Source of the DNA: Lachnospiraceae bacterium
GTDB taxonomy: Bacteria > Bacillota > Clostridia > Lachnospirales > Lachnospiraceae
DNA: 6,724 nt
Reading direction: 5' to 3'
NCBI GenBank assembly: GCA_021202575.1
Contig: JAJQCU010000043.1
Location: 1 to 6,724 of the forward strand
Part shown: positions 1 through 6,222 of the stretch, in pieces
How the letters are laid out: each line of letters starts with the position of its first letter
How positions within the stretch are numbered: position 1 is the first letter of the stretch
Notes under the pieces: model-generated
Database searches by the model: none
Seen by the model: only the letters and a program-made list of their open reading frames with translations
Told to the model about the DNA's origin: nothing
Made by a program: the position numbers and the translations under genes

Positions 1-1
1 C

Positions 2-667
2 CACGAGGGCCTGGAGCTGGAGGATCCTGCCCAGGAGCCCAATTACGACCATCTGCTGGTCTTAAGCCAGACGCCCGAGAAAGCGCCCGACGAGCCTGAG
101 CACGTGACCATGACCTTCGAGGCCGGCGTTCCCAAGTCCCTGAATGGGAAGGAGATGAAGGTCTCCGAGATCATCGAGGGGCTGAACGTACTGGGCGGAA
201 AGCACGGCATCGGCATCATCGACATCGTGGAAAATCATGTGGTCGGCATGAAATCCCGGGGCGTTTACGAGACTCCCGGCGGCACCATCCTGATGGAGGC
301 TCGCCAGCAGCTGGAGGAGCTGAGTCGGGACCGCGATACCTACACCCTGAAGAAGGAAATGGGCAATAAATTCGCCGACCTGGTCTATGAGGGCAAGTGG
401 TTCACCCCGAAGCGCGAGGCGATTCAGGCTTTCGTTGAGTCCACGCAGAAATACGTCACCGGTGAGGTGAAGTTCAAGCTCTATAAGGGCAATATCATCA
501 AGGCCGGCACCACCTCCCCTTATTCCCTGTACAGCGAGGCCCTGGCAAGCTTTACCACCGGCGAGCTGTACGATCACCACGACGCGGAGGGCTTCATCAC
601 CCTGTTCGGCCTGCCCAGCAAGGTCCGCGCCATGAAGATGATGGAAGTGGAAGGGAAAATAGAGTAA
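2..667 (+). CDS. argG: Argininosuccinate synthase, C-terminal part (5' end outside window)
   Basis: Argininosuccinate synthase joins citrulline and aspartate with ATP to give argininosuccinate, the penultimate step of arginine synthesis in the cytoplasm. The open frame enters from the left edge, and 221 residues are visible, roughly the C-terminal half of a protein of about 400 residues. Typical family segments are present: GGKHGIG at visible residues 65-71, followed by a DIVEN stretch; GMKSRGVYETPGG at 82-94; KLYKGN; SPYSLY; and near the end DAEGFITLFGLP. The first in-frame ATG at 104 is internal, because the reading frame upstream of it encodes matching family sequence (LEDPAQEPNYDH and so on). 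The stop TAA at 665-667 overlaps the ATG of the next gene by one base, so that gene is probably translated from the same message. No truncation or frameshift is seen. The identification is very secure. Confidence 0.97.
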   Translation, partial: HEGLELEDPAQEPNYDHLLVLSQTPEKAPDEPEHVTMTFEAGVPKSLNGKEMKVSEIIEGLNVLGGKHGIGIIDIVENHVVGMKSRGVYETPGGTILMEARQQLEELSRDRDTYTLKKEMGNKFADLVYEGKWFTPKREAIQAFVESTQKYVTGEVKFKLYKGNIIKAGTTSPYSLYSEALASFTTGELYDHHDAEGFITLFGLPSKVRAMKMMEVEGKIE

Positions 668-957
668 TGCAGCCGGGTTTCCTTATCCTGATTTATTTTG
701 CCGTCGTCACAGTGGTCGCCTTTGCGATGATGGGCATTGATAAGAGAAAGGCTGTAAAGGGGGCTTTCCGGATTCCGGAGGCCTCCCTTTTTCTCTCAGC
801 CCTCCTGGGCGGCAGCATCGGCTCAACAGCGGGGATGCTGGTCTTTCACCATAAGACAAATCACTGGTATTTTCAGGCTTTCATGCCGTTAATCACCCTT
901 TTGCAGGTGACCGCCCTGCTGACGGCTCTGCTCATAAAGGCCGGACTGTTGCACTAG
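667..957 (+). CDS. DUF1294 family small membrane protein
   Basis: This is a 96-residue protein with three likely membrane segments at about residues 5-23, 40-58 and 70-92. It carries the DUF1294 pattern: a GIDK motif at 23-26, RIPE at 35-38, a glycine-rich GGSIG at 48-52 and HKT at 62-64. The family's biochemical role is not known to me. In some other bacteria the domain is fused to a cold-shock domain; here a separate cold-shock gene lies about 620 bases downstream, which may be coincidence. The ATG shares one base with the argG stop codon. A GGAAGGG stretch at 649-655, inside argG, could serve as ribosome binding site with an 11-base gap, so translational coupling to argG is likely. Length and start agree with the family's usual small size. 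The family call is confident; the function is unknown. Confidence 0.88.
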   Translation: MQPGFLILIYFAVVTVVAFAMMGIDKRKAVKGAFRIPEASLFLSALLGGSIGSTAGMLVFHHKTNHWYFQAFMPLITLLQVTALLTALLIKAGLLH

Positions 958-980
958 GAAACAGTCGACAGTTCCTAAGG

Positions 981-987
981 AAAGGAG
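981..987 (+). promoter_or_regulatory. Ribosome binding site of the DUF5721-type gene
   Basis: AAAGGAG lies five bases before the ATG at 993 and fixes that start. Just upstream, 956-976 holds a short imperfect inverted repeat (AGGAA and AC pairing with GTTCCT, one base bulged). It has no T-tract and is too weak to be called a terminator. Confidence 0.75.
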
Positions 988-992
988 AAACC

Positions 993-1496
993 ATGTTCGC
1001 TCTGCAAATCGATGAGGTAAAGACCTTCATGCAGCGGCTCCTTACAGATTCCGCCTTCGATTCCTTCCTGTTTGTGGAAGGCTCCCTTCAAATGGGATTT
1101 GGCTATGAGTTCGACGGCCATCTGAACCGGGATTTTTTCACAGAGGAGGAGCTTGCGGCGCTGCCGGAGGAGGAAGTCTATCTGCCCTACAGCCAGGTTC
1201 GTCCCATTCTTTTTTCACTCATCCGAGGGAAAAAGACTCCCCTGTCCCTGCGCCTGACCCTGCAGCTTGGAAACGCTCAGACCCGGTCTCTTCTTGCTTC
1301 CGTTCCCACCGCCTCTTCTGTAAAGGGCTTTCTGCTGAACATCCGCTTTGACGGACAGAAGGTCTTTCTCACAGGCGGCGTCAATTACGACTCCTTTTCT
1401 CTTGACAAGACTCCGGAGCGGGTCTGGGACCAGTGGCTGGAGGAATTTATAAAATCGTCTTGCTTTTCTCCCAAAAATGTGGTAAAATCCGGATAG
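993..1496 (+). CDS. DUF5721-type conserved protein, function unknown
   Basis: This is a 167-residue soluble protein with no signal peptide or membrane segment. Its start, an ALQIDEVKTFMQ stretch followed by FDSFLFVEGSL, resembles proteins annotated as DUF5721 in Lachnospiraceae, which I recall as small cytoplasmic proteins without an assigned role. The middle has an acidic patch (FTEEELAALPEEEVY, about residues 49-63), and the C-terminal half alternates hydrophobic and polar residues as in beta-strands, including a FDGQKVFLTGGVNYDSFSLD stretch. The ATG at 993 is supported by AAAGGAG five bases upstream. The gene follows the DUF1294 gene by 35 bases and is probably read from the same message. 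Its last 36 bases contain the promoter of the downstream cold-shock gene. The family name is from memory and moderately sure; no function is claimed. Confidence 0.72.
   Translation: MFALQIDEVKTFMQRLLTDSAFDSFLFVEGSLQMGFGYEFDGHLNRDFFTEEELAALPEEEVYLPYSQVRPILFSLIRGKKTPLSLRLTLQLGNAQTRSLLASVPTASSVKGFLLNIRFDGQKVFLTGGVNYDSFSLDKTPERVWDQWLEEFIKSSCFSPKNVVKSG
1460..1488 (+). promoter_or_regulatory. Extended -10 promoter for the cold-shock gene
   Basis: TTGCTT at 1460-1465 as -35 and TAAAAT at 1483-1488 as -10 are separated by 17 bases, and TGG directly before the -10 gives the extended -10 form. The -35 matches only its first three bases, which an extended -10 would offset. The start of transcription would fall near 1495, right at the stop codon of the preceding gene, leaving a leader of about 84 bases. 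This is inferred from consensus matching only. Confidence 0.65.
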
Positions 1497-1530
1497 TTTT
1501 GAGTAACGGGGGGATTGCTCCAAACAGCTT

Positions 1531-1569
1531 CTCCATATTCGTCACATCAAAATGTAATTTTTATGGAGG
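1531..1569 (+). promoter_or_regulatory. Leader stem-loop that can hide the cold-shock gene's Shine-Dalgarno
   Basis: CTCCATA at 1531-1537 is perfectly complementary to TATGGAG at 1562-1568, which contains most of the GGAGG ribosome binding site (1565-1569). Inside the loop, ACAT at 1544-1547 can pair with ATGT at 1552-1555 around CAAA. A second CTCC at 1518-1521 could compete for the same GGAG, and a G-run at 1508-1513 could compete for the CTCC segments. Cold-shock genes such as E. coli cspA are known for temperature-sensing leaders, so a similar role here is plausible but inferred. Confidence 0.5.
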
Positions 1570-1578
1570 TATCTTGAG

Positions 1579-1779
1579 ATGAACAAAGGTACAGTAAAGT
1601 GGTTTAACAACCAGAAGGGTTACGGTTTCATCACTGATGAATCCGGCAAGGATGTATTCGTACATTTCACCGGCCTGAAGATGGAGGGCTACAAGTCCTT
1701 AGAGGAAGGCGCAAAGGTGGAGTACGAGTTAACCGAAGGCGCAAAAGGCCCTCAGGCTGTTAACGTAGTGAAGTTATAA
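1579..1779 (+). CDS. csp: Cold-shock protein (CspA family, single cold-shock domain)
   Basis: This 66-residue protein consists of a single cold-shock domain, a five-stranded OB fold that binds single-stranded RNA and DNA and acts as an RNA chaperone in the cytoplasm. RNP1 is seen as KGYGFI at residues 13-18 and RNP2 as VFVHF at 26-30. The start (GTVKWFN at 4-10) and end (GPQAVNV at 57-63) are also standard. Length is normal for the family. The ATG follows a strong GGAGG at 1565-1569 with a nine-base gap. The gene seems to have its own promoter at 1460-1488, a leader of about 84 bases that can mask the ribosome binding site, and a structured trailer leading to the hairpin at 1933-1959. Regulation by temperature or growth phase is likely from the family, but not shown. 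Which csp paralogue this is cannot be told from sequence. Confidence 0.96.
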   Translation: MNKGTVKWFNNQKGYGFITDESGKDVFVHFTGLKMEGYKSLEEGAKVEYELTEGAKGPQAVNVVKL

Positions 1780-1849
1780 TTGAACGGCACAGCCGCGATA
1801 TAACGACCTTCACTTCACCGGAGAGACATACCACTTGTCGTATTTCCGG
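1768..1849 (+). other. Structured trailer of the cold-shock transcript (two stem-loops)
   Basis: The first element, 1768-1813, is nested. GTGAAG (1768-1773) pairs with CTTCAC (1808-1813), TTATA (1774-1778) with TATAA (1799-1803), and CGGC (1785-1788) with GCCG (1792-1795) around ACA. It includes the stop codon. The second, 1818-1849, pairs CCGGAGA with TTTCCGG (one G-U), then two more pairs after a mismatch. Neither is followed by a T-tract, so they are not simple terminators. The stretch 1850-1932 shows nothing I can name. A transcript-stabilising structure or a 3'-derived small RNA are possible readings. Confidence 0.45.
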
Positions 1850-1932
1850 CTTGTAAAACATAATTCGATGTATCCGTAATAGGCAGCTTACCTTTGTAAC
1901 TCCTTTTTATCCATATATTGGTTATGATGCAG

Positions 1933-1959
1933 AAAAGAGTGCCAGATGGCACTCTTTTT
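1933..1959. terminator. Intrinsic terminator, probably bidirectional, between convergent units
   Basis: GAGTGCC (1937-1943) pairs perfectly with GGCACTC (1948-1954) around the loop AGAT, and the stem is extended by AAAA (1933-1936) with TTTT (1955-1958). Reading plus, five T follow the GC stem (1955-1959); reading minus, four T follow. It lies 154 bases after the cold-shock stop and 82 bases after the permease stop, so it can serve both converging transcripts. The T-runs are short, weaker on the minus side. Confidence 0.85.
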
Positions 1960-2040
1960 GCGTTCTCATTTTTTCTTCCGCACCGGATGATTGCTATTCG
2001 CAGCCGCTTCCATTTTTTACCTGTTTCCATTTCACACTGT

Positions 2041-3225
2041 CTATTCTTTCACTCTCGTATAAGCACTCAGCAAAATCAGCATGAAAACCGGAAAGCAGAC
2101 TGCTGCCAGAAGCCCGGCTCTGAGCCCGTATTCCGGAAGCGCGCCGGATACCGCGCTGACTAATGACGGACCCCCGGCGCAGCCCACATCTCCCGCCAGA
2201 GCCAGCAGGCCAAACATCAGCGTCCCTCCGTTGGGACAGCCCTTCGCCGCCAGGCTGAAGGCGCCGGGCCACATGATTCCCACGGAAAAGCCGCAGAGGC
2301 CACAGCCCAACAGAGCCAGACACGGATTCTTCAAACAGACCGCCATACAATAGCTGACAATACAGAGCACCGCGCTGGCAGCCATAAATCTGCGCAGATC
2401 CATCCGCTCTCCCCTTTTGCCGTAAAACATCCTGGCGCTGCCCATCAGAACTGCGAACAAACAGGGTCCCAGCAGATCACCCACCGTCTTAGACACACCA
2501 AGCCCCTCCTCCGCGAACAGGGAAGCCCACTGGGACATGGCCTGCTCCGACGCGCCCGCACAGAGCATCAACGCGAAAAACAGCCAGAACGCTCCTGTGG
2601 AAAACAGCTTCCTGCCCGGCAGCCGTTCACTCTCCTCCACCAGCGTCCGGATCGGGACCTGGGAGAAGAAAAACAGGTTGGCAAAGGGAACGATACTCCA
2701 CAGAAGAGGAAGAATATACCACCGCTCCATGCCAACGACCTGAAAACCTATGGTGGAAAGCACCACCACCGCCACATGCCCCCAGCAGTAAAAGGAATGC
2801 AGAAGGCTCATGGCCGTCTCCTTCGCACCGGAGGAAGGAGCCGCCTCCACAATGGGGCTGACCAGCACCTCAATCAGACCTCCGCCGCTGGCGTTGCACA
2901 CCATGGCGATCACCAGCCCGGCGTACGCGTTTTCCATAAAGCGCGGCAGCGTGCCCATACACAAAAGCCCCGCCGTACAGAACAGATGCGCCGCGATAAT
3001 CGCCGGCCGGTAACCGATCCGGTCCACATATTTTGCCGTCGCAAAATCCACAAGGATCTGGGTGCCGAAATTGATTGTAATCAGGGATCCGATCAGGCCG
3101 ATGGAAATCCCCAGGCTGTTCTGAAAGGTCAGAAACAAAAGCGGCGGCAGATTGTTGATAATCGCCTGTACGATATAGCCCACGTAACAGGCATAGATGG
3201 TGCAGGTGTCATTTTTTCGTATCAT
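2041..3225 (-). CDS. MFS permease, FHS-like, of the rhamnogalacturonan locus
   Basis: This 394-residue inner-membrane protein has about twelve membrane segments (roughly residues 9-31, 41-61, 73-92, 99-122, 140-164, 168-189, 210-228, 248-268, 280-297, 300-322, 335-360 and 366-388). Residues 68-73 (DRIGYR) form the MFS loop motif between helices 2 and 3, and GKRGERMDLRR at 269-279 is its counterpart in the second half. HSFYCWGH at 143-150 and SEQAMSQW at 226-233 resemble the FHS (fucose permease-like) branch. The ATG at 3225 lies six bases past the stop of the lyase-like gene, and its ribosome binding sequence (GTGAGG) overlaps that stop, so the two are surely co-transcribed and probably coupled. 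The likely substrate is a sugar or short oligosaccharide released from pectin RG-I, inferred from context only. Family members do carry other solutes. The end is followed by the hairpin at 1933-1959. Confidence 0.88.
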   Translation of the reverse strand: MIRKNDTCTIYACYVGYIVQAIINNLPPLLFLTFQNSLGISIGLIGSLITINFGTQILVDFATAKYVDRIGYRPAIIAAHLFCTAGLLCMGTLPRFMENAYAGLVIAMVCNASGGGLIEVLVSPIVEAAPSSGAKETAMSLLHSFYCWGHVAVVVLSTIGFQVVGMERWYILPLLWSIVPFANLFFFSQVPIRTLVEESERLPGRKLFSTGAFWLFFALMLCAGASEQAMSQWASLFAEEGLGVSKTVGDLLGPCLFAVLMGSARMFYGKRGERMDLRRFMAASAVLCIVSYCMAVCLKNPCLALLGCGLCGFSVGIMWPGAFSLAAKGCPNGGTLMFGLLALAGDVGCAGGPSLVSAVSGALPEYGLRAGLLAAVCFPVFMLILLSAYTRVKE

Positions 3226-3231
3226 AATACC

Positions 3232-6144
3232 TCACGCCTTATGAAACAATCCATTCTCCGGGAATTCCTGCAGCAGCTCCTTCACGCCGTCCATTCTCTG
3301 CGGCAGCTTTTCCCTGATAAAATCCAGGGCAAAGATGGTATTCAGGCACCACTGGGACACAAAGTTGGTGCTGATCCAGGGAATTTCCTCCAGCACCTTC
3401 TGATTGCCCGCGTTCGGGGTATCGATGGCAGCGAAACCGCCCTGCTCCCCCTCATGCATCATGCTGCGGAACAGATACTGCCAGGTTTTGCGGGCCAGCT
3501 CCTCATCCCGCAGATACGCGGCGGCGTAGGCCGCGATACCGGAGGCCATGAAGGGCAAGGTAAACTGTCTGTTGCCAATAATTCCCCCCGACTCCTCCAC
3601 CTGCTTTTCCCTGTCCAGATAATAAAACCGCCCGTACTGCGCCAGCATTTCATTCCACTGTTCGTCTTCAATCAAAAGCGTCAGCTCCGTCCAGACCTGA
3701 GCCGCGCCCATGCAAATCTGTAAATGAGTGCCGCCGGTAGCCCGATCCCCTATGTAGCGCAGATGAGCCGTGGCCGGGTCAAACTCAAAATCAGGTCCGG
3801 AGACCAGCTTCAGGGGCGCGTTTTTGATATCCTCCACGCCGGTGCGGATTTTTTTCTCATAGGTTTTGTCCCCGGTTCTCTCCCACTGCGTCATCCAGTC
3901 GGAGACCAGAGAGGACCAGTCAGGGCCGGACCTGGCGTGCGTCGGACTTGTCATTTCCTCTTTATTTGAAAAGAATCTCAGCGGGTCGGTTTCATACAGA
4001 GCCTGCTCCGCGTCCTTCACCTCATCAAAAATATCCTCCAGACGGCGCTCCCCTGTCAGATAATAATAATATCTGTGGTGCCCCGCCATGGCAATCCGCG
4101 CCTCCTTGCAGGAGCAGCCCCAGTGGCGCACATTATGGCGGGAGCCCAGGCCCTTATATTTTCCGAAATGATAAATATCCACCTCGGAGCAGTGCCTGCA
4201 CATGGCCTCCGCCAGGGAAAACACGTCCTCCCTGCCGGTGCGCAGAAACATCAGCCACAGCCACAGCGTGGGCACCAGCTCGGTGTTCTTCCAGGCGTAA
4301 CCGCCCATTTCATATTTCCAGCAGTGGCGGGCTGAATCATATGTATGCATGATATCGCCGTAATTGAACAGGCCGTACCAGCGGCGGGTCTCTATCTCCT
4401 TCTCGTAGAACTTCACCGCCCCGTCCAGCTGCTCCTCCAGCCACCGTTCCACCGGCGTTTCCTCGTTGGGCAGACTCCAGTAGCCGAAGGCTCTTTTTTC
4501 GTGATAATACTCCGGCTCCCCCACATAGACGGCGGGCTTTTGCACCCTGCGGGCAAAGTCCTCCATCTCATTATCCGTGGGAATAACCCCGTCAAAGCCC
4601 TCCACCACCAGCGTATTGGTGTTGGCGATGCCCACCGGGTCGGCCCCCATCACCGGGAAGCCTTCATAATAGGTCTGGCTGTAGCCGGTGGCAGTATAAT
4701 GCCTGAAATCATAGGCCTCCGCCGTGGGGGTGTAAATCCAGCAGGTCAGAACCGTCTGATCCTGGTCCAGCCCCTGAACCTCCAGGCCGGAGGGATATTT
4801 CTGCCAGAAATCCCTCTTGCCGATGAGAAGCCCGCCGTTCGTACCACCCGCGGCCACGGTTCCTTTCGCCCGGTTTCCGTGGAGGCTGTCGATGAAACAG
4901 CAGTTTTCATCCGAAATTTTTTTGCGGATCAGGAAATGAGAATCGCTGTCCTGGCAAAGCTGATACCGGCCCCAGGATGGCATATCGGAGGCGGCAGCCT
5001 GAATATTTTCAAGCAGCGGCTTCTCTGTTTCCGATCCCGGCTTATTTTCATTTCCGTCAGTCGAAAACAGCCTCTCTTCCATGCATCGGTCCAGCTCCTC
5101 CTGGCTTTGCGCCACCGCTTTCCCACCGATCTGATCCTGATAAATCTCCTGCGGAATCCTGGGGTGCCAGGAGGAGAGCAGGACGGACGCCTCATGGAAG
5201 CTGCCGTGGTCTGTGCCGAATTTAACATGACGATTATAGCTTTCTCCCCGCAGACCGGTGTAAAAACGGATGCCAAGCCCTTTGAGGAAGTCCCGGTTCA
5301 CATCGCCGTCATAAAGGAAGGTGTGGGTAATATTGACCTGTCCGCTGTCGATGCCAAAATACAGACGGACAACAAAAGGAATGATTTGCTCTGCGTCCGT
5401 ATCAGAAGCTCTCCCGGCGTCAGGGCCCTGCCCGGTCTGGAAGGAAGCATCCGGGGAGGATTCCTCCGGTGTCAGTACATGGCTGCCCTCCAGCTTAAAG
5501 CACCAGAGCAGAGGACCCTCGTCCTCCACTGTAACCCTTGAAATCATGCCGATGCCAGGAATTTCCGTGCGGGTTGGTCCGTTTCTTCTCTCCAGAATCA
5601 GGGTGAGCTCCGCTTTCTGAACCCGTTTCTGCCCGTCAATATACAGATCCCTCATCAGCGCCGAGCCGGATTTCGGAATGTTCACAGAAATCTTCCGGCA
5701 ACGCAGACAAAAGCTGTCCTCTGTCTGGGTCAGCGTGGAGCCGTCGGCAGTCTCTGTCCGAATCTGCTCAGAGCTATCGGCGGCCTTTGTCCGGATCTGC
5801 TCGGAGCCATCGGCGGCCTCTGCCCGAATCTGCACAGAGCCATCGGGAGCCTCTGTCCGGCCCCGCACGAACCCGTCGGCGGCCCCATCCCCATCGCCGC
5901 TCCCCGGCTTCACCGCCTCCACCGTCACCTGATGCCCCATTCTTTCACTGTCCGCGGTATGAGCCGCCCACTTCACGCTCCCGTCCGGCCAGTAAGCCGT
6001 CACCCGGGACTGTACCGGTATCCGCTCCCCGTTTCCATCCGTCAGCGAAAACCCGCTCTCCGGCGGTACCTCACCCCTTTCCCAGACGCTTCCAAAGGTG
6101 GTATATCCGCCCACATTTCTGTTTTCCATTAAATGCAGTTTCAT
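3232..6144 (-). CDS. Exo-rhamnogalacturonan lyase-like protein (PL26/PcRGLX type), cytoplasmic
   Basis: At 970 residues this resembles the PcRGLX-type exo-rhamnogalacturonan lyases of family PL26, which cut the rhamnose-galacturonate backbone of pectin RG-I by beta-elimination. The N-terminal half is beta-rich and opens with a family-like stretch: TTFGSVWERGEVP, then YWPDGSVKW at residues 51-59. The C-terminal part from about 560 is rich in aromatic helices as in alpha/alpha-barrel lyases, with HNVRHWG at 670-676 followed by KEAR at 680-683, and HHRYYYYLTG at 689-698. I do not recall the catalytic residues well enough to assign them. The protein has no signal peptide, so it should act in the cytoplasm on imported oligosaccharides. 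The start is taken at ATG 6144: the TTG at 6183 would lie upstream of the predicted transcript start and of the GGAAGGAG at 6158-6165. Polar, acidic insertions at 83-143 and 228-253 look unlike an enzyme core; the first is a tandem repeat. The MFS gene follows by six bases. The family call is by motif memory; the exact activity is uncertain. Confidence 0.72.
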   Translation of the reverse strand: MKLHLMENRNVGGYTTFGSVWERGEVPPESGFSLTDGNGERIPVQSRVTAYWPDGSVKWAAHTADSERMGHQVTVEAVKPGSGDGDGAADGFVRGRTEAPDGSVQIRAEAADGSEQIRTKAADSSEQIRTETADGSTLTQTEDSFCLRCRKISVNIPKSGSALMRDLYIDGQKRVQKAELTLILERRNGPTRTEIPGIGMISRVTVEDEGPLLWCFKLEGSHVLTPEESSPDASFQTGQGPDAGRASDTDAEQIIPFVVRLYFGIDSGQVNITHTFLYDGDVNRDFLKGLGIRFYTGLRGESYNRHVKFGTDHGSFHEASVLLSSWHPRIPQEIYQDQIGGKAVAQSQEELDRCMEERLFSTDGNENKPGSETEKPLLENIQAAASDMPSWGRYQLCQDSDSHFLIRKKISDENCCFIDSLHGNRAKGTVAAGGTNGGLLIGKRDFWQKYPSGLEVQGLDQDQTVLTCWIYTPTAEAYDFRHYTATGYSQTYYEGFPVMGADPVGIANTNTLVVEGFDGVIPTDNEMEDFARRVQKPAVYVGEPEYYHEKRAFGYWSLPNEETPVERWLEEQLDGAVKFYEKEIETRRWYGLFNYGDIMHTYDSARHCWKYEMGGYAWKNTELVPTLWLWLMFLRTGREDVFSLAEAMCRHCSEVDIYHFGKYKGLGSRHNVRHWGCSCKEARIAMAGHHRYYYYLTGERRLEDIFDEVKDAEQALYETDPLRFFSNKEEMTSPTHARSGPDWSSLVSDWMTQWERTGDKTYEKKIRTGVEDIKNAPLKLVSGPDFEFDPATAHLRYIGDRATGGTHLQICMGAAQVWTELTLLIEDEQWNEMLAQYGRFYYLDREKQVEESGGIIGNRQFTLPFMASGIAAYAAAYLRDEELARKTWQYLFRSMMHEGEQGGFAAIDTPNAGNQKVLEEIPWISTNFVSQWCLNTIFALDFIREKLPQRMDGVKELLQEFPENGLFHKA
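5728..5859 (-). repeat. In-frame 33-base tandem repeat, four copies, in the lyase-like gene
   Basis: Four units of 11 residues follow each other: RTEAPDGSVQI, RAEAADGSEQI, RTKAADSSEQI and RTETADGSTLT (residues 96-139 from ATG 6144), with QTEDS as a possible fifth start. At DNA level the period is 33 bases; the second and third units are closest to each other and the last is the most diverged. All units keep the frame. The encoded stretch is hydrophilic, lies next to a GDGDGAADG linker and separates two beta-rich segments, so it is probably an exposed, flexible loop. Slipped-strand copy-number change is the likely origin. Confidence 0.88.
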
Positions 6145-6157
6145 ATAATTCAGTAAT

Positions 6158-6165
6158 CTCCTTCC
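6158..6165 (-). promoter_or_regulatory. Ribosome binding site of the lyase-like gene
   Basis: GGAAGGAG on the minus strand is the only strong Shine-Dalgarno near the start. It lies 13 bases before ATG 6144, longer than usual. A CTG at 6153 lies too close to it, and the TTG at 6183 lies upstream of it. It therefore argues for ATG 6144, but the spacing leaves some doubt. Confidence 0.6.
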
Positions 6166-6185
6166 GGTCCGTTTCAACCGCAAAT

Positions 6186-6215
6186 ATTATGATAATGTCT
6201 AGTGTAGCGCCTCAA
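6186..6215 (-). promoter_or_regulatory. Promoter of the lyase-permease operon, with operator-like inverted repeat
   Basis: On the minus strand TTGAGG (6210-6215) and CATAAT (6186-6191) match -35 and -10 consensus at four and five of six positions, with an 18-base spacer. Transcription would start near 6179, giving a leader of about 35 bases before ATG 6144. ATTATGAT at 6186-6193 and its exact reverse complement ATCATAAT at 6215-6222 bracket the promoter, and ATTAT-G-ATAAT at 6186-6196 is itself a palindrome over the -10. A regulator site is possible; which regulator is unknown. Confidence 0.55.
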
Positions 6216-6222
6216 TCATAAT

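Noticed and set aside
62..580. A 172-codon open frame on the minus strand
   Set aside because: It is antisense to the well-supported argG frame and has a leucine- and histidine-rich shadow composition.
956..976. A terminator between the DUF1294 and DUF5721-type genes
   Set aside because: The inverted repeat is short, bulged and not followed by T residues; the genes are close enough to share a message.
1815..2030. A 71-codon minus-strand frame downstream of the permease
   Set aside because: It reads straight through the terminator hairpin at 1933-1959, has no convincing ribosome binding site and encodes no recognisable protein.
2776..3723. A 315-codon open frame on the plus strand
   Set aside because: It runs antisense across both the permease and the lyase-like gene and their junction, with a composition rich in Q, H and R typical of antisense shadows.
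4345..5541. A 398-codon open frame on the plus strand
   Set aside because: It is antisense to the lyase-like gene, has no ribosome binding site at its start, and its translation shows no recognisable family or domain pattern. It is a shadow of GC-rich codon use.
6168..6180. A catabolite-repression (cre)-like site, TTGAAACGGACC on the minus strand
   Set aside because: It lacks one base of the spacing in the cre consensus and has no good second half, so it cannot be supported.
6145..6183. A 13-residue N-terminal extension of the lyase-like protein from TTG 6183
   Set aside because: The only good Shine-Dalgarno lies inside it, the predicted transcript starts downstream of the TTG, and the extra residues (RLKRTGRRLLNY) look like a translated leader, not family sequence.
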